A DNA stretch of 64,000 bases from Bacillus sp. 1780r2a1 (GCA_024134725.1 CP099863.1:3345258-3409257), one strand, 5' to 3'; shown: positions 8,029-18,914, numbered from the stretch's first letter. Program-made: numbers and translations. Notes: generated from the letters alone by a model not told the origin.

Positions 8029-8680
8029 CTTTTCTCATTCTCCTCTCGATCACTTTACCAAGGAGCGTTAAGCCCATTACCATGATGTAATAAATTAATC
8101 CTGCAAATAATAGAGGTTCAAAATATGCAAACTTTTCTCCTCCAACGATATATGCACGTCTCATAATATCAAGAGCACCGATAACCGTTACAAGTGCTGA
8201 TTCTTTCGTGAGCGTAATAAACTCATTCATTAAAGCTGGTAAAATATTTTTTAAGGCTTGTGGCATAATAACCTGGCCCATCATTTTACGATATGGAATT
8301 CCTAGAGCAAGAGCAGCTTCACGTTGCCCTTTATCGACTGCTAAAATACCAGCACGAATAATTTCTGAAATATACGCAGCTGAGTTTAATCCAAATGCAG
8401 CAACTGCAGCAGGAAACGGCGCAATATCAAAACCTAAAATCTGTGGTAACCCAAAATAAATAAGCAATAACTGCAGTACGAGCGGCGTACCACGAAAGAT
8501 TGATGTATAAAGGTCAGCTAACCAAATGAGCGGTTTTGAACGACTAATCTTAAATAGGGATAAGATTGTTCCTAGTACAAAACCCACAATGGCTGAAGCT
8601 AAAACTATTTGAATCGTCACTCCTATCCCTTTTAAAATATAAGGGATTGAAGGCACGATTTGTGAAAAGTCCAAATTCAT
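8021..8680 (-). CDS. artQ: Amino acid ABC transporter permease ArtQ/YqiY
   Basis: This is the inner-membrane permease of the same importer, 219 residues with about five hydrophobic segments (for example [20 protein letters not shown] near residue 20). The family's EAA-loop region is seen as [20 protein letters not shown], where the ATPase docks. It belongs to the HisM/GlnP permease group. It is read after artP with a 32-base gap and overlaps artR. Confidence 0.9.
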   Translation of the reverse strand: MNLDFSQIVPSIPYILKGIGVTIQIVLASAIVGFVLGTILSLFKISRSKPLIWLADLYTSIFRGTPLVLQLLLIYFGLPQILGFDIAPFPAAVAAFGLNSAAYISEIIRAGILAVDKGQREAALALGIPYRKMMGQVIMPQALKNILPALMNEFITLTKESALVTVIGALDIMRRAYIVGGEKFAYFEPLLFAGLIYYIMVMGLTLLGKVIERRMRKGD

Positions 8681-8712
8681 GCCTGTTTTCCTTCCTCTCC
8701 GTTCATTGTCTC

Positions 8713-9513
8713 TTATTCTTTGCTATCAAACCATTTAACAATTAGCTCTTCTAGCTCTCCATTGTCTTTCATTTCTTTTAACTCTTTGTTAAATTCGTCT
8801 GTCAGTTTGCTATCTTTTGAAAACGCAATTGCAGATCCTTTATTAGAGTCTTCTCGGCCTGTTTCTACAAGTTGTAACGTATCATCTTTTGCAACATAGC
8901 CTTTTGCTACTGTATCCTCAATGATTGCTACATCAATACGATTTGACTTCATTTCTTGAATCAATTGTGGAATACGATCGCGACTTTCAATTTTAATGTC
9001 TACTTCTTCTGATAGTGTTTTTGCTTCATCTTCTTGAATAGATGCTGTTTGAACACCTACTTTTTTTCCGTTCAACTCTTCAATGCTATTAATTGGCTCG
9101 TCCTTTTTAGATACAAGTACATTTTTCGCCTCATAGTATACATCTGAAAAATCCACGTTCTTTTTACGCTCTTCCGTTGGCGTCATTCCTGCTAAAACAA
9201 AGTCCACTTTTTTAGACTGTAAAGATGGTATTAAGCTACCGAACTCCATGTCGACAACTTGCACTTCATAACCTAGTTCTTTACCAATTGCTTTTGCTAA
9301 GTCGATATCAAAACCAATCGGCTCATTGTCGCCTTTTGCTGTATCAATATACTCAAACGGTGGATAATCAGCTGAAGTTCCCATTTTTAATACTTTTGCA
9401 TCATCACTGCCTCCGCTTCCATTTGAAGCACCTTCACCAGCACCACAAGCAGCTAATGCTCCGGCTGTTAACAACCCTATAACTGTTACTGATAGCCATT
9501 TCTTCATTTTCAT
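8713..9513 (-). CDS. artP: Amino acid ABC transporter substrate-binding lipoprotein ArtP/YqiX
   Basis: This is the extracellular binding protein of the importer, 266 residues. The N-terminus has a lipoprotein signal with lipobox LAAC (cysteine at about 23), followed by a flexible GEGASNGSGGSDD linker. The mature part has the periplasmic binding protein fold of the polar amino acid family: KMGTSADYPPFEY, IGFDIDLAKAIGKELGYEV and DFVLAGMTPTEERKKNVDFS. The ATG at 9513 follows GGAGGG. A promoter and ArgR-like operators lie 85-135 bases upstream. Confidence 0.92.
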   Translation of the reverse strand: MKMKKWLSVTVIGLLTAGALAACGAGEGASNGSGGSDDAKVLKMGTSADYPPFEYIDTAKGDNEPIGFDIDLAKAIGKELGYEVQVVDMEFGSLIPSLQSKKVDFVLAGMTPTEERKKNVDFSDVYYEAKNVLVSKKDEPINSIEELNGKKVGVQTASIQEDEAKTLSEEVDIKIESRDRIPQLIQEMKSNRIDVAIIEDTVAKGYVAKDDTLQLVETGREDSNKGSAIAFSKDSKLTDEFNKELKEMKDNGELEELIVKWFDSKE

Positions 9514-9598
9514 ATCACATACCCTCCAAATTCTAATATTTTTAAAATTAATAATATTATGAAATAAGTTTTTCCTTATTACAAGTCATTACAAAAAA

Positions 9599-9612
9599 TA
9601 AATATATATTCA
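9599..9612 (-). promoter_or_regulatory. ARG box (ArgR/AhrC operator) at the artPQR start site
   Basis: The minus strand reads TGAATATATATTTA, matching the ARG box TGAATWWWWATTCA at all but one position. It lies at about +3 to +16 relative to the start predicted from the promoter at 9622-9649. A second, much weaker box-like stretch (9633-9648, TGCATAAATATAAATA on the minus strand) covers the -35 and spacer. The repressor gene ahrC is at 35123-35572. Confidence 0.6.
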
Positions 9613-9621
9613 TGTAACTGT

Positions 9622-9649
9622 ATTTTAACACGTATTTATATTTATGCAA
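9622..9649 (-). promoter_or_regulatory. Sigma-A-type promoter of artPQR
   Basis: On the minus strand a TTGCAT -35 (9644-9649) and a TAAAAT -10 (9622-9627) are 16 bp apart, with an extended -10 TG (TGTTAAAAT). The ARG box follows immediately downstream. Confidence 0.55.
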
Positions 9650-9758
9650 TACTTTTTTTAAATATAGATTTAGCTATATGAAAATACTTATCCACCATTT
9701 TCCATAACTATGTGAATTATGTATAAAAAATTAATATTATAAACATTTTCACCAAACA

Positions 9759-9783
9759 AAAAAAGCCGCTTACGCGGCTTTTT
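9759..9783 (-). terminator. Terminator after brxB
   Basis: AAAAAAGCCGC pairs with GCGGCTTTTT across the loop TTAC, with a T run on the minus strand; it lies four bases after brxB. Confidence 0.9.
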
Positions 9784-9786
9784 CAT

Positions 9787-10224
9787 TTATACTTCTTCAC
9801 AATATTTTTCAAACGCTTCTTGAAGTTTTGTTACAACAGACATTGGCTCATGTCCTTCAATTTCATGACGCTCTACCATTGTCATAATTTTACCATCTTT
9901 TAATAACGCAAAAGATGGGGAAGATGGTGGATAACCTTCAAAATATTCTCTAGCGCGAGCCGTTGCTTCTTTATCTTGACCAGCGAATACAGTAACGAGA
10001 TTCGTTGGGCGCTTATCGTAATGAACGGAATGAGCAGCTGCTGGTCTAGCAATTCCACCTGCACATCCACAAACTGAGTTCACCATTACTAATGTTGTAC
10101 CTGACTTTTGAAGCGCATCCTCTACGTCTTCAGCTGTCGTTAATTGTGTATAGCCTGCAGCTTCAATCTCTTGACGCGCTTGGCGAACAACATCATTCAT
10201 AAATAAATTAAAATCGATGTTCAT
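9787..10224 (-). CDS. brxB: Bacilliredoxin BrxB (YqiW)
   Basis: Bacilliredoxins remove bacillithiol from S-bacillithiolated proteins during oxidative stress. The 145-residue sequence has the diagnostic C52-G-C54 motif in [15 protein letters not shown], in the DUF1094/YphP fold. The ATG at 10224 follows AAAGGAGG. In B. subtilis the gene also sits next to the art operon. It has its own terminator and lies 91 bases beyond the end of the mutA-mutB-meaB operon. Confidence 0.93.
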   Translation of the reverse strand: MNIDFNLFMNDVVRQARQEIEAAGYTQLTTAEDVEDALQKSGTTLVMVNSVCGCAGGIARPAAAHSVHYDKRPTNLVTVFAGQDKEATARAREYFEGYPPSSPSFALLKDGKIMTMVERHEIEGHEPMSVVTKLQEAFEKYCEEV

Positions 10225-10315
10225 CTTTTTACCTCCTTTAGTTAGCTACTTTTATCATAGCAAACCATGACTTAAAACGCGATTTCTTTCGCTTATGTTT
10301 GTAAAAAAATTATTG

Positions 10316-11329
10316 TTATTTTATCGGTTGATTCACTTGTTCATACTGATGAATTATTTTCTCAAATGCTTCTTCCATCGTTAGGTGTCCTTTTTGCATA
10401 TGTTGCTCAACGCTTTTTAAAGCCTGTCGCAGCTCTTGCTTACCATAAAAAGATTCGTACAGATAATCAGAAATTCTTGACTGCAACCATGCAGATAGCT
10501 GTAATCCCCGCTTTTTTTCAAACTGGCCATTTTGTATCATCCAACCCTTATAATCAGCAATGTGATTCCACAAGTTTATAAAGTCACCTGCTTCATAAAT
10601 AGAGGTTGTTAACACTTTTGGTTGCCAATTAGGTGAATGAGCATATAGAAATGAAATAACGGATTCATACTCTTTTTTCGTAAGTACTGCTTTTTGTCGA
10701 TTATCTCCATCCGCTTTATTGACACAAATTAAGTCAGCTAATTCTAGAATTCCTTTTTTAATTCCTTGAAGTTCGTCTCCTGCCCCTGTTAACACAAGAA
10801 GAATAAAAACATCAACCATTTGCTTAACGATTCCTTCACCTTGCCCCACGCCCATTGTTTCGACAAAAATAACGTCATAACCTGCTGCTTCACATAAAAG
10901 GATAGCTTCTCTTGTCTTACGATGAACTCCTCCTAATGTTCCTTGTGAAGGAGACGGTCGAACAAAAGCTCTTGGATGCTTAGCGAGCTGTTCCATGCGC
11001 GTTTTATCACCTAAGATACTTCCACCGGACACCGTACTGCTGGGATCAATCGCCAGTACTGCTACTCGGTACCCATGATCACATAGATACGTCCCAAATG
11101 CATTAATTAACGTACTTTTTCCGGCTCCTGGTACACCTGTAAATCCAATTCGAATTGATTTTCCTGTATGCGAATAAATTTCTTTCATTAACTGTTGAGC
11201 CAAGTGTTTATGCTTAGCAGCCTGGCTTTCAATTAAGGTAATGGCTTGTGCTAAAGCAGCTCGATTTTCTTTTAAAATTCCATCTTTATACTGAGACACC
11301 GTTTTTAATTTGGCCATATAATCACTCAT
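10316..11329 (-). CDS. meaB: Methylmalonyl-CoA mutase-associated GTPase MeaB
   Basis: MeaB is a G3E-type GTPase chaperone that gates cobalamin delivery to methylmalonyl-CoA mutase and protects it from inactivation. The 337 residues show the P-loop GVPGAGKS (65-72), the switch region [30 protein letters not shown] and the guanine-specificity motif NKADG. The ATG start at 11329 overlaps the mutB stop by eight bases, so the proteins are made together. The family was once called ArgK, but adjacency to mutAB settles the role. Confidence 0.93.
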   Translation of the reverse strand: MSDYMAKLKTVSQYKDGILKENRAALAQAITLIESQAAKHKHLAQQLMKEIYSHTGKSIRIGFTGVPGAGKSTLINAFGTYLCDHGYRVAVLAIDPSSTVSGGSILGDKTRMEQLAKHPRAFVRPSPSQGTLGGVHRKTREAILLCEAAGYDVIFVETMGVGQGEGIVKQMVDVFILLVLTGAGDELQGIKKGILELADLICVNKADGDNRQKAVLTKKEYESVISFLYAHSPNWQPKVLTTSIYEAGDFINLWNHIADYKGWMIQNGQFEKKRGLQLSAWLQSRISDYLYESFYGKQELRQALKSVEQHMQKGHLTMEEAFEKIIHQYEQVNQPIK

Positions 11330-13478
11330 CTACCGCTAGCTTTTCTTTAATCTTTTCTAACACATGGATAGCTGCTTTTGGAATGATCGTACCTGGACCA
11401 AAGATAGCTGCTGCTCCGCTTGCTTCTAAGAATGGATAATCTTGTTTAGGGATAACGCCTCCTACAATGACTAAAATATCTTCTCTACCATGTAAGTGCA
11501 GCTGTTCAACAAGCTGTGGAAGTAGCGTTTTATGTCCTGCAGCAAGCGAGCTAAACCCTACTACATGAACATCATTTTCAATTGCCTGCACTGCAGTTTC
11601 TTCAGGCGTTTGAAAAAGCGGACCAATATCAACATCAAAACCTAGATCGGCAAATGCTGTAGAAATGACTTTTGCTCCACGATCGTGACCGTCTTGACCC
11701 ATTTTAGCAACTAGAATCCTTGGCCTTCTTCCTTCTTCTTCTAAGAAATCATCCGTTAACCGGCGAACTTTATCAATAAGCTCTGCTCCTTCAAATTCTG
11801 CTTGATAAACACCTTTTATTGAGCGTGTAACTGCTTGATGCCTACCAGATATTTTTTCAAGAGCAAATGATATTTCTCCTAGCGTTGCTCTTGTTCTCGC
11901 AGCTTCAACCGCTAGCTCTAGTAAATTTCCTTGGCCTGTTTCAGCAGCATGTGTTAAATCACGTAAGGTTTTTTCCACCTGCTTGTCATCGCGCTGATTC
12001 TTCAGCTCTTTTAACCTTTCTACCTGCGCTGTTAGCACCGCTTGATTATCAATATCTAAAATCTCTAGTTCCTCGTCTTCGTTCGCTTTGAATGCATTCA
12101 CTCCAACAATAATTTCAGCTTTGGAATCGATTCTGGCTTGCCTTCTCGCAGCAGCTTCTTCAATTTTCATTTTTGGAATTCCAGTTTCAATTGCCTTAGC
12201 CATGCCACCAAGTGCTTCAATTTCTTCTAAATGAGCCCATGCTTTATGAACAAGCTCATTTGTTAGCGATTCAATATAATAAGCTCCTCCCAGTGGGTCG
12301 ATAACAGAACAAATAGACGTTTCATCTTGCAAATATAGCTGTGTATTACGTGCTATTCTTGCAGAAAAATCTGTTGGTAACGCAATTGCCTCATCTAATG
12401 CATTCGTATGCAATGATTGTGTGTGTCCTGAAATAGCTGCAAGTGCTTCTACGCATGTACGTACTACGTTATTGAATGGGTCTTGCTCCGTTAAACTCCA
12501 ACCAGACGTTTGTGAGTGGGTGCGCAAAGCTAGTGATTTGGGATTTTTGGGGTTAAACTGCTTCATTAACTTAGCCCATAGCAATCGACCAGCTCTCATT
12601 TTTGCTACTTCCATAAAGTAATTCATTCCAATCGCCCAAAAGAATGATAGCCGCGGGGCAAAAGCGTCTACTGAAATACCAGATTTTATCCCCGTTCGAA
12701 CATATTCTAATCCATCTGCTAGGGTGTAGGCTAGCTCCAGGTCAGCTGGTGCTCCTGCTTCTTGCATATGATAACCCGAAATACTGATGCTATTAAATTT
12801 AGGCATATGTTCAGACGTATACTTGAAAATATCTGCAATAATTCTCATCGACATATCTGGAGGGTAAATATACGTATTCCGCACCATGTATTCTTTTAAA
12901 ATATCATTTTGAATGGTACCGGCTAGTTGTTCCCTTTGCACACCTTGTTCTTCAGCAGTTACGATATAAAAAGCCATGATTGGTAGTACAGCACCATTCA
13001 TAGTCATTGAAACTGACATTTTATCCAGCGGAATACCGTCAAAAAGCTTTTTCATGTCTAAGATAGAATCGATTGCCACCCCTGCTTTGCCTACGTCGCC
13101 CACAACACGAGGATGATCAGAGTCGTACCCTCGGTGTGTTGCTAAATCAAAAGCAACAGACAGCCCTTTTTGTCCTGCAGCTAAATTCCTACGATAAAAA
13201 GCATTGCTTTCTTCTGCTGTTGAAAACCCTGCGTACTGACGAATCGTCCATGGTTTTTTCACATACATCGTCGCGTAAGGTCCTCTTAGGTAAGGCGGCT
13301 TTCCTGGTGTAAAGTCCAGAAATTCAATGCCTGTATAATCTTTTTCTGTATATAAAGATTTCACAGGAATTTGTTCATTTGTTTGAAAAGATGTTACAGT
13401 ATGCTGCTTACTCTTTACTCCCTTTGTTTGTGTATCAGAGCCAAAATCAATGTTTTCAAATTGTGGTTTTTTATACAT
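11322..13478 (-). CDS. mutB: Methylmalonyl-CoA mutase large (catalytic) subunit
   Basis: This adenosylcobalamin-dependent enzyme rearranges (R)-methylmalonyl-CoA to succinyl-CoA. The 718 residues comprise an N-terminal substrate-binding barrel ([40 protein letters not shown]) and a C-terminal B12 domain with DGHDRG at 596-601. H598 is the expected lower cobalt ligand, and the GG of VIVGGVIP lies further on. It overlaps mutA by eight bases and meaB by eight. B. subtilis lacks this enzyme and uses the methylcitrate route instead, a notable metabolic difference. Confidence 0.95.
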   Translation of the reverse strand: MYKKPQFENIDFGSDTQTKGVKSKQHTVTSFQTNEQIPVKSLYTEKDYTGIEFLDFTPGKPPYLRGPYATMYVKKPWTIRQYAGFSTAEESNAFYRRNLAAGQKGLSVAFDLATHRGYDSDHPRVVGDVGKAGVAIDSILDMKKLFDGIPLDKMSVSMTMNGAVLPIMAFYIVTAEEQGVQREQLAGTIQNDILKEYMVRNTYIYPPDMSMRIIADIFKYTSEHMPKFNSISISGYHMQEAGAPADLELAYTLADGLEYVRTGIKSGISVDAFAPRLSFFWAIGMNYFMEVAKMRAGRLLWAKLMKQFNPKNPKSLALRTHSQTSGWSLTEQDPFNNVVRTCVEALAAISGHTQSLHTNALDEAIALPTDFSARIARNTQLYLQDETSICSVIDPLGGAYYIESLTNELVHKAWAHLEEIEALGGMAKAIETGIPKMKIEEAAARRQARIDSKAEIIVGVNAFKANEDEELEILDIDNQAVLTAQVERLKELKNQRDDKQVEKTLRDLTHAAETGQGNLLELAVEAARTRATLGEISFALEKISGRHQAVTRSIKGVYQAEFEGAELIDKVRRLTDDFLEEEGRRPRILVAKMGQDGHDRGAKVISTAFADLGFDVDIGPLFQTPEETAVQAIENDVHVVGFSSLAAGHKTLLPQLVEQLHLHGREDILVIVGGVIPKQDYPFLEASGAAAIFGPGTIIPKAAIHVLEKIKEKLAVDE

Positions 13479-15423
13479 GTTGATTCACCTCAATCCAGCG
13501 TACTAATTGGGTAAAGCAGTTAATTGCACTTACATTTTCATTAATAACCTTTGTCGCTCCGGCTACCTCTGATTTCGCTACAACATATACATAAAGTTTT
13601 TCTTGCTTATACTTGTTAAGGAAAGCAAGCATATCTTTTACTTGTTCAGGTTCACCACATACTACGTATGCATGACAAGGATGTTTTTTCAACCATTCAA
13701 TGGTATCCAAGTCATGATATAAAGGCGAAAAAATTTCACATTGAAATCCACCAGACTGGAAGAAACCATAAGCAAACTCTTTTTGTTGCTTGACCAATTT
13801 ACTTTGTGATAGTTCAATGCAACCAATAGTCATTCCTTTGGTTTTTTTACGCACCTGCTCAAACGCTTCGCTTTTTCTCCACTGGTTTAAAGGAAGAATT
13901 GATTCAGGACAGGATTGTTGCTCATATGCATCCACTAACAGGAAGGGCTCTGCTAATTCGTTTCTTAACTGCAATTGATATTCATGGTAGTCTTTTTTTG
14001 CAGCGTTGTCTTCTTCATAAATACTTTCACTTGAAGATACATAATGCGTCACTCCTACCATTCTTTCATTTCTACTATGTAGCTGTTCTCTTTTCTTTTC
14101 ACTTATATGTTGGAGCTCACATTGAATCCACCCTGACTTTAGACATGCTTCCATACCGCCTTTGGACTCAATTTTTTGAAATAGCTTCCAAGCTTTTTCT
14201 GCAAGTTCATGCGTGTAGGATTCAATGTACCATGAACCTCCTGCTGGATCTATGACTCTTCCTAATTGTGATTCTTCTTGAAGCATTAGCTGAGTATTTC
14301 GTGCGAGTCGATTGGATAACTCTGTTGATTGCTTTGTTATAGCATCATATGGATAAACATGTAGGCTATTTGCTCCTCCAATAATTCCAGCAAATGCTTG
14401 CAGGGTTCCTCGTAAAATATTCGTATGTAAATCTTGTGCTGAAAGCGTATGGATGGATGTGTTGACATGGATGAAAGGAAGCGGTACGTCTATAGTCTTG
14501 GAAAACGCTCGAACGGCCTGAAGCCATAGAAAGCGAAATGCACGCAGTTTTGAAACTTCCATAAAAAGCTGTGAGCTTGTTGAGAATGAAAATGCCAGAT
14601 GAGGTAATACATGATGTAAGGGAATATTGCGCTTTAAACATTCATCCGTGTATTGTACGGCTGTTGAAAGTGCATATGCTAACTCTTGAACGGCTGTTGC
14701 TCCGCTCATATGATAAGGTTTTGTATCAATAAGTACTGTCTTTAGCAAGCTTTTCTTTTCTTGTACAAACGAAATCGCTTTTGCCATGTCATGATACAAA
14801 TCAGTAATCGGAATTGGTGACTTAGCGTGTTCAGCTAACGAACCGAGCGGATCCATTCCAATCACTCCAACCATTTGAGATAACGTGATTCCTTCCTGTT
14901 GACAGTACGTATTGATAGATTCAATCAACGGTATTACTGTATATCCAGAAGGAATAAAAAGAGGTACTTCAGGCAACTGAATATCTTTAAAAAGCGCACA
15001 TAGATCTGTATAGTTAGAGAGCAAAACGCCATTTTTCAATTTAGTAAAAGGAACTGTTAAAGGATTCTGTCCGTTAGTTGAGATAGGGTTTAACTCAATA
15101 GCCAATGACGTTTGTCCGTTATCTAACGCTTCCTTTATCATTTGATTTGCTTTCTTTGGAACGGCTACATTTATTCGCTGTGCAATATTCCATTTATTTG
15201 ATGCGGAATGTGAGTCTATACCTCTGACAAATAAGTAAAGGTCTTCATCTTTTAAATGCAATAAATTCTGCACATCCTTTTTCCGATAAAGCGTTTTCAA
15301 AGATATGTTCTCAAATGTTCCTTTTTCATATAAATGAGGATCATCTTTTAGCGCTTTTTTTACTTCTTCTATCCATTCTTGTTGAGGAGTATAGGTAAAT
15401 TCATGAAAAGATGGTTTATTCAT
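13471..15423 (-). CDS. mutA: Methylmalonyl-CoA mutase small subunit
   Basis: This is the structural partner of MutB in the heterodimeric mutase. The 650 residues resemble MutB over the barrel ([10 protein letters not shown]-like [41 protein letters not shown]). The C-terminal domain lacks the DGHDRG motif, so it does not bind cobalamin, as expected for small subunits. Three in-frame starts compete: 15453, 15429 and 15423. ATG 15423 (MNKPSFHEF) is eight bases after AAGGGG and is preferred. It is the first gene of mutA-mutB-meaB, with a promoter at 15510-15539. Confidence 0.92.
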   Translation of the reverse strand: MNKPSFHEFTYTPQQEWIEEVKKALKDDPHLYEKGTFENISLKTLYRKKDVQNLLHLKDEDLYLFVRGIDSHSASNKWNIAQRINVAVPKKANQMIKEALDNGQTSLAIELNPISTNGQNPLTVPFTKLKNGVLLSNYTDLCALFKDIQLPEVPLFIPSGYTVIPLIESINTYCQQEGITLSQMVGVIGMDPLGSLAEHAKSPIPITDLYHDMAKAISFVQEKKSLLKTVLIDTKPYHMSGATAVQELAYALSTAVQYTDECLKRNIPLHHVLPHLAFSFSTSSQLFMEVSKLRAFRFLWLQAVRAFSKTIDVPLPFIHVNTSIHTLSAQDLHTNILRGTLQAFAGIIGGANSLHVYPYDAITKQSTELSNRLARNTQLMLQEESQLGRVIDPAGGSWYIESYTHELAEKAWKLFQKIESKGGMEACLKSGWIQCELQHISEKKREQLHSRNERMVGVTHYVSSSESIYEEDNAAKKDYHEYQLQLRNELAEPFLLVDAYEQQSCPESILPLNQWRKSEAFEQVRKKTKGMTIGCIELSQSKLVKQQKEFAYGFFQSGGFQCEIFSPLYHDLDTIEWLKKHPCHAYVVCGEPEQVKDMLAFLNKYKQEKLYVYVVAKSEVAGATKVINENVSAINCFTQLVRWIEVNQHV

Positions 15424-15509
15424 CGTCATTTCCCCTTTGCACTTTGATACCAAAGCCTTTTGCTACTAACATACTTTCTTTTATTTTATTACATTCTATA
15501 AGCGAAATA

Positions 15510-15539
15510 TATATACCTTCTCAAAATCCACTATGTCAA
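15510..15539 (-). promoter_or_regulatory. Sigma-A promoter of mutA-mutB-meaB
   Basis: A consensus TTGACA (15534-15539, minus strand) and TATATA (15510-15515) are 18 bp apart. It lies about 90 bases upstream of the mutA start. No cobalamin riboswitch box was seen between promoter and gene. Confidence 0.65.
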
Positions 15540-15582
15540 ATCGTCATAACGAGCAGAACTTTTTCGAATTAAATATTAAACA

Positions 15583-15619
15583 AATAAAAGCACAATGAGC
15601 GAATCATTGTGCTTTTATT
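15583..15619 (-). terminator. Terminator at the end of the bkd operon
   Basis: Sixteen-base perfect arms (AATAAAAGCACAATGA and its complement) around a five-base loop, two bases after the bkdB stop. The stem is long and ends in T-rich sequence on both strands. Confidence 0.92.
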
Positions 15620-15620
15620 T

Positions 15621-16889
15621 TTAGTAAATCGATGTATGTTCCTTAGACATCGATTCTAAAATTTCCTTAATGCGTTTTAGGAATTGACCACAGACAAGTC
15701 CATCAAGTACACGATGGTCAAGAGATAAACATAGATTAACCATGTCTCGAATGGCAATCATATTATCGATAACAACTGGACGTTTCACAATGGATTCTAC
15801 CTGTAGAATCGCTGCTTGTGGATAGTTAATGATTCCCATAGATTGAACGGAACCAAATGATCCTGTGTTATTTACGGTAAACGTTCCACCCTGCATGTCT
15901 GCTGCTTGTAATGAACCTGCTCGTACTTTTTGTGCCAATTCATTAATTTCACGTGCAATTCCTTTAATTGTTTTTTCATCCGCATTTTTTATGACAGGTA
16001 CGAATAGCGCATCGTCTGTTGCAACAGCAATTGAAATATTAATATCTTTCTTTTGAATAATTTCATCCCCTGCCCACATCGAATTGATTTCTGGGAATTC
16101 CGTTAAAGCCTGTGCAATCGCTTTGACGAAGAAAGCAAAGTACGTTAAGTTAAATCCTTCTTTTTGTTTAAATTCTGTTTTGATAGAATCACGATATGAT
16201 ACGAGGCTTGTTACGTCCACCTCAACCATTGTCCAGGCATGAGGAATTTCGTGCTTGCTTCGTAACATGTTGCTAGCAATTGCTTTACGCACACCAGATA
16301 CAGGAATTGCTTTATCCCCAGAAGCCGTTGGAACAGGCTCTGGCTTTTTGACCTCTGCTTTTGGTGAAGGCGTTGCTGATGGAACCGATACTGTTTTTGG
16401 CGTCTCTTGATGACCAGCTGAATCCATCTGTGGACCTTTTTCAATTGCAGCCAGTACGTCTTTCCTTGTAATTCGACCACCTGCACCTGATCCTATAAGT
16501 GTTTCAAGATTAATTCCATGTTCTTGAGATAAACGAAGAACGGCTGGTGAGTAGCGCTTTTTATTGGAATGGTCAGCTGTATTTAATTGTGAAACTTGTT
16601 CGCTCGTTTCTTTTGAAGGGTTTTGAGCTGCCTCTGCTGAAGATGCTCCTTCTACTTCAATCAAACACAGCGTTTCTCCAACTGGTAGCGTCTCATCTTC
16701 AGCTGCAATAATTTCTTTAATTACACCCGTAAATGAAGATGGAACTTCTGCATTCACTTTATCCGTCATCACTTCTGCTAATGGATCATATTTATTAACT
16801 TGATCTCCCACAGCTACTAGCCATTTGCTAATCGTGCCTTCGGTTACGCTTTCTCCAAGCTGAGGCATCTTGATTTTTTCAATTGCCAC
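15621..16889 (-). CDS. bkdB: Branched-chain 2-oxo acid dehydrogenase E2 (lipoamide acyltransferase)
   Basis: E2 is the core of the complex and transfers branched acyl groups from lipoyl-lysine to CoA. The domains, in order: a lipoyl domain with K44 in EVMTDKVNAEV, a linker, the E1/E3-binding domain (RYSPAVLRLSQEHGINLETL) near 120-155, a Pro/Ala linker, and the catalytic domain with SLDHRVLDG near the C-terminus. The frame extends three codons to a TTG that abuts the AAGGAG site. GTG 16889 is nine bases from it and gives 422 residues, so it is preferred. The acetyltransferase of pyruvate dehydrogenase is similar, but the ptb-bcd-buk context points to branched-chain substrates. Confidence 0.93.
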   Translation of the reverse strand: MAIEKIKMPQLGESVTEGTISKWLVAVGDQVNKYDPLAEVMTDKVNAEVPSSFTGVIKEIIAAEDETLPVGETLCLIEVEGASSAEAAQNPSKETSEQVSQLNTADHSNKKRYSPAVLRLSQEHGINLETLIGSGAGGRITRKDVLAAIEKGPQMDSAGHQETPKTVSVPSATPSPKAEVKKPEPVPTASGDKAIPVSGVRKAIASNMLRSKHEIPHAWTMVEVDVTSLVSYRDSIKTEFKQKEGFNLTYFAFFVKAIAQALTEFPEINSMWAGDEIIQKKDINISIAVATDDALFVPVIKNADEKTIKGIAREINELAQKVRAGSLQAADMQGGTFTVNNTGSFGSVQSMGIINYPQAAILQVESIVKRPVVIDNMIAIRDMVNLCLSLDHRVLDGLVCGQFLKRIKEILESMSKEHTSIY

Positions 16890-16903
16890 TGGAAACAACT
16901 CCT

Positions 16904-17887
16904 TTAAAATTCAGCTAATTCTCTCATTGCTTTTTCTACTTTATCTGGATTTACCATAAAATACTTCTCCATCGTTGGAGCATATGGCATAGCTGGAATA
17001 TCTGGACCGGCCAAACGTTGAACGGGTGCATCCAAATCAAATAAACAATGTTCTGCAATAATAGCCGCTACTTCACTCATGATGCTTCCTTCTTTGTTAT
17101 CTTCTGTTACAAGAAGCACCTTACCTGTTTTAGATGCAGCTTCAATAATTGCTTCTTTATCTAATGGATACACTGTACGTAAATCTAATACATGAGCTGA
17201 AATTCCATCAGCGGCAAGTTTTTCAGCTGCTTGAAGTGCAAAGTGGACACAAAGACCATATGTAATAACAGTAATATCATCGCCTTCGCGTTTCACATCT
17301 GCTTTCCCGATTGGGAGTACATAATCGTCTTCTGGCACTTCACCTTTAATTAAGCGATACGCACGCTTATGTTCAAAGAATAACACCGGATCATCATCAC
17401 GGATTGCTGCTTTTAATAATCCCTTTACATCATAAGGCGTAGATGGCATCACAATTTTTAACCCTGGCTGATTGGCAAACAACGCTTCAACTGATTGTGA
17501 ATGATAAAGAGCACCGTGCACGCCTCCACCATAAGGTGCACGAATTGTAATTGGACAGTTCCAATCATTGTTCGAGCGATAGCGAATTTTTGCAGCCTCT
17601 GAAACGATTTGGTTAACAGCAGGCATGATAAAATCAGCAAACTGCATTTCAGCAATTGGACGCATTCCGTACATTGCTGCTCCAATTCCAACTCCAGCAA
17701 TCGCTGATTCTGCCAGCGGCGTATCAATTACTCGTTCTTCTCCAAACTGCTCATATAAGCCGTTAGTTGCCTTGAATACGCCGCCTTTTCTTCCCACATC
17801 TTCTCCTAATACAAATACACGTGAATCTCTTTCCATCTCTTCACGCATAGCCATTGTTACGGCATCGATATATGACATTACTGGCAT
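16904..17887 (-). CDS. bkdAB: Branched-chain 2-oxo acid dehydrogenase E1 beta
   Basis: E1 beta forms the alpha2beta2 thiamine-diphosphate decarboxylase with BkdAA. The 327 residues contain VLGEDVGRKGGVFKATNGL and DTPLAESAIAGVGIGAAMYG, the family signatures near the cofactor site. The frame is open a few codons upstream, but ATG 17887 (MPVMSYIDAVT) lies about eight bases after AGGAGG and gives the same length as B. subtilis BkdAB. It follows bkdAA by 13 bases. Confidence 0.95.
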   Translation of the reverse strand: MPVMSYIDAVTMAMREEMERDSRVFVLGEDVGRKGGVFKATNGLYEQFGEERVIDTPLAESAIAGVGIGAAMYGMRPIAEMQFADFIMPAVNQIVSEAAKIRYRSNNDWNCPITIRAPYGGGVHGALYHSQSVEALFANQPGLKIVMPSTPYDVKGLLKAAIRDDDPVLFFEHKRAYRLIKGEVPEDDYVLPIGKADVKREGDDITVITYGLCVHFALQAAEKLAADGISAHVLDLRTVYPLDKEAIIEAASKTGKVLLVTEDNKEGSIMSEVAAIIAEHCLFDLDAPVQRLAGPDIPAMPYAPTMEKYFMVNPDKVEKAMRELAEF

Positions 17888-17900
17888 TTTTGTTTCCTCC

Positions 17901-18893
17901 TCACTCACCGTATACGTATTTTAAAGCTGATTCTGGATCTGCATATGCAGCATGTTCTGCGTAGTCTGTTGCTTCATTCACAATTTTCATGATTTCTTCA
18001 AGCATTTCAGTTTCTTTCGCATCTGTTAGAGTCCCAGTTTCTTTTAAATACGCACCAAAGCGAATAATTGGATCATTTTTCTTCGCTTCTGAAATTTCGT
18101 CTGCTTCACGATACGCACGATCATCATCATCACTTGAGTGAGCAGTTAAACGGCTAGAAACCGTTTCAATAAGTGTTGGTCCTTCACCTTTTACTGCTCT
18201 TTCTCTTGCTTCTTTTACAACTTTATATACTTCTAAAGGATCGTTTCCATCCACTGTGTATCCAGGCATTCCATAGCCTATTGCACGGTCTGATACCTTT
18301 TCACACCCAAGCTGCTTTTCTACTGGCACTGAAATGGCATATTTGTTATTTTCACACATGAAAATAACAGGTAATTTATGAACCCCTGCAAAATTAGCAC
18401 CTTCGTGAAAATCACCTTGGTTTGATGAGCCTTCACCGAATGTTACAAATGTCACCAACTCTTTTTTCTCCATTTTACCTGCCAAAGCAATGCCAACAGC
18501 ATGAGGAACCTGCGTTGTTACCGGAGAAGACCCCGTTACAATGCGCTTCTCTTTATACCCGAAGTGACCTGGCATTTGACGACCGCCTGAGTTTGGATCT
18601 TCTGCTTTTGCAAATCCTGATAGCATTAAATCACGTGCTGTCATTCCGAACGCAAGAACTACTCCCATATCTCGGTAATAAGGTAATGCGTAGTCTTTCT
18701 CACGATCTAACGCAAACGCTGCACCGACCTGCGCTGCCTCTTGTCCTTGACACGAAATAACAAAGGGTACCTTCCCAGCACGATTTAGTAACCACATACG
18801 CTCATCAATTTTACGAGCAAGAAGCATTGTACGATACATTTCAACTACTTGTTCATTTGTTAAACCTAGCGCTTCATGACGATTTTCAGTCAT
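17901..18893 (-). CDS. bkdAA: Branched-chain 2-oxo acid dehydrogenase E1 alpha
   Basis: E1 alpha binds thiamine diphosphate and decarboxylates the 2-oxo acids from leucine, valine and isoleucine. It has 330 residues. The cofactor motif GEGSSNQGDFHEGANFAGV (around 150) ending in NNKYAIS is clear, as is the phosphorylation-loop-like TVSSRLTAHSSDDDD. It is located between lpdV and bkdAB in the standard Bacillus operon. Confidence 0.95.
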   Translation of the reverse strand: MTENRHEALGLTNEQVVEMYRTMLLARKIDERMWLLNRAGKVPFVISCQGQEAAQVGAAFALDREKDYALPYYRDMGVVLAFGMTARDLMLSGFAKAEDPNSGGRQMPGHFGYKEKRIVTGSSPVTTQVPHAVGIALAGKMEKKELVTFVTFGEGSSNQGDFHEGANFAGVHKLPVIFMCENNKYAISVPVEKQLGCEKVSDRAIGYGMPGYTVDGNDPLEVYKVVKEARERAVKGEGPTLIETVSSRLTAHSSDDDDRAYREADEISEAKKNDPIIRFGAYLKETGTLTDAKETEMLEEIMKIVNEATDYAEHAAYADPESALKYVYGE

Positions 18894-18914
18894 CAGTTAA
18901 AACCTCCTTAATAA

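Noticed and set aside
13899-14255. 118-codon plus-strand frame antisense to mutA
   Set aside because: No family resemblance or ribosome site; it lies wholly within mutA.
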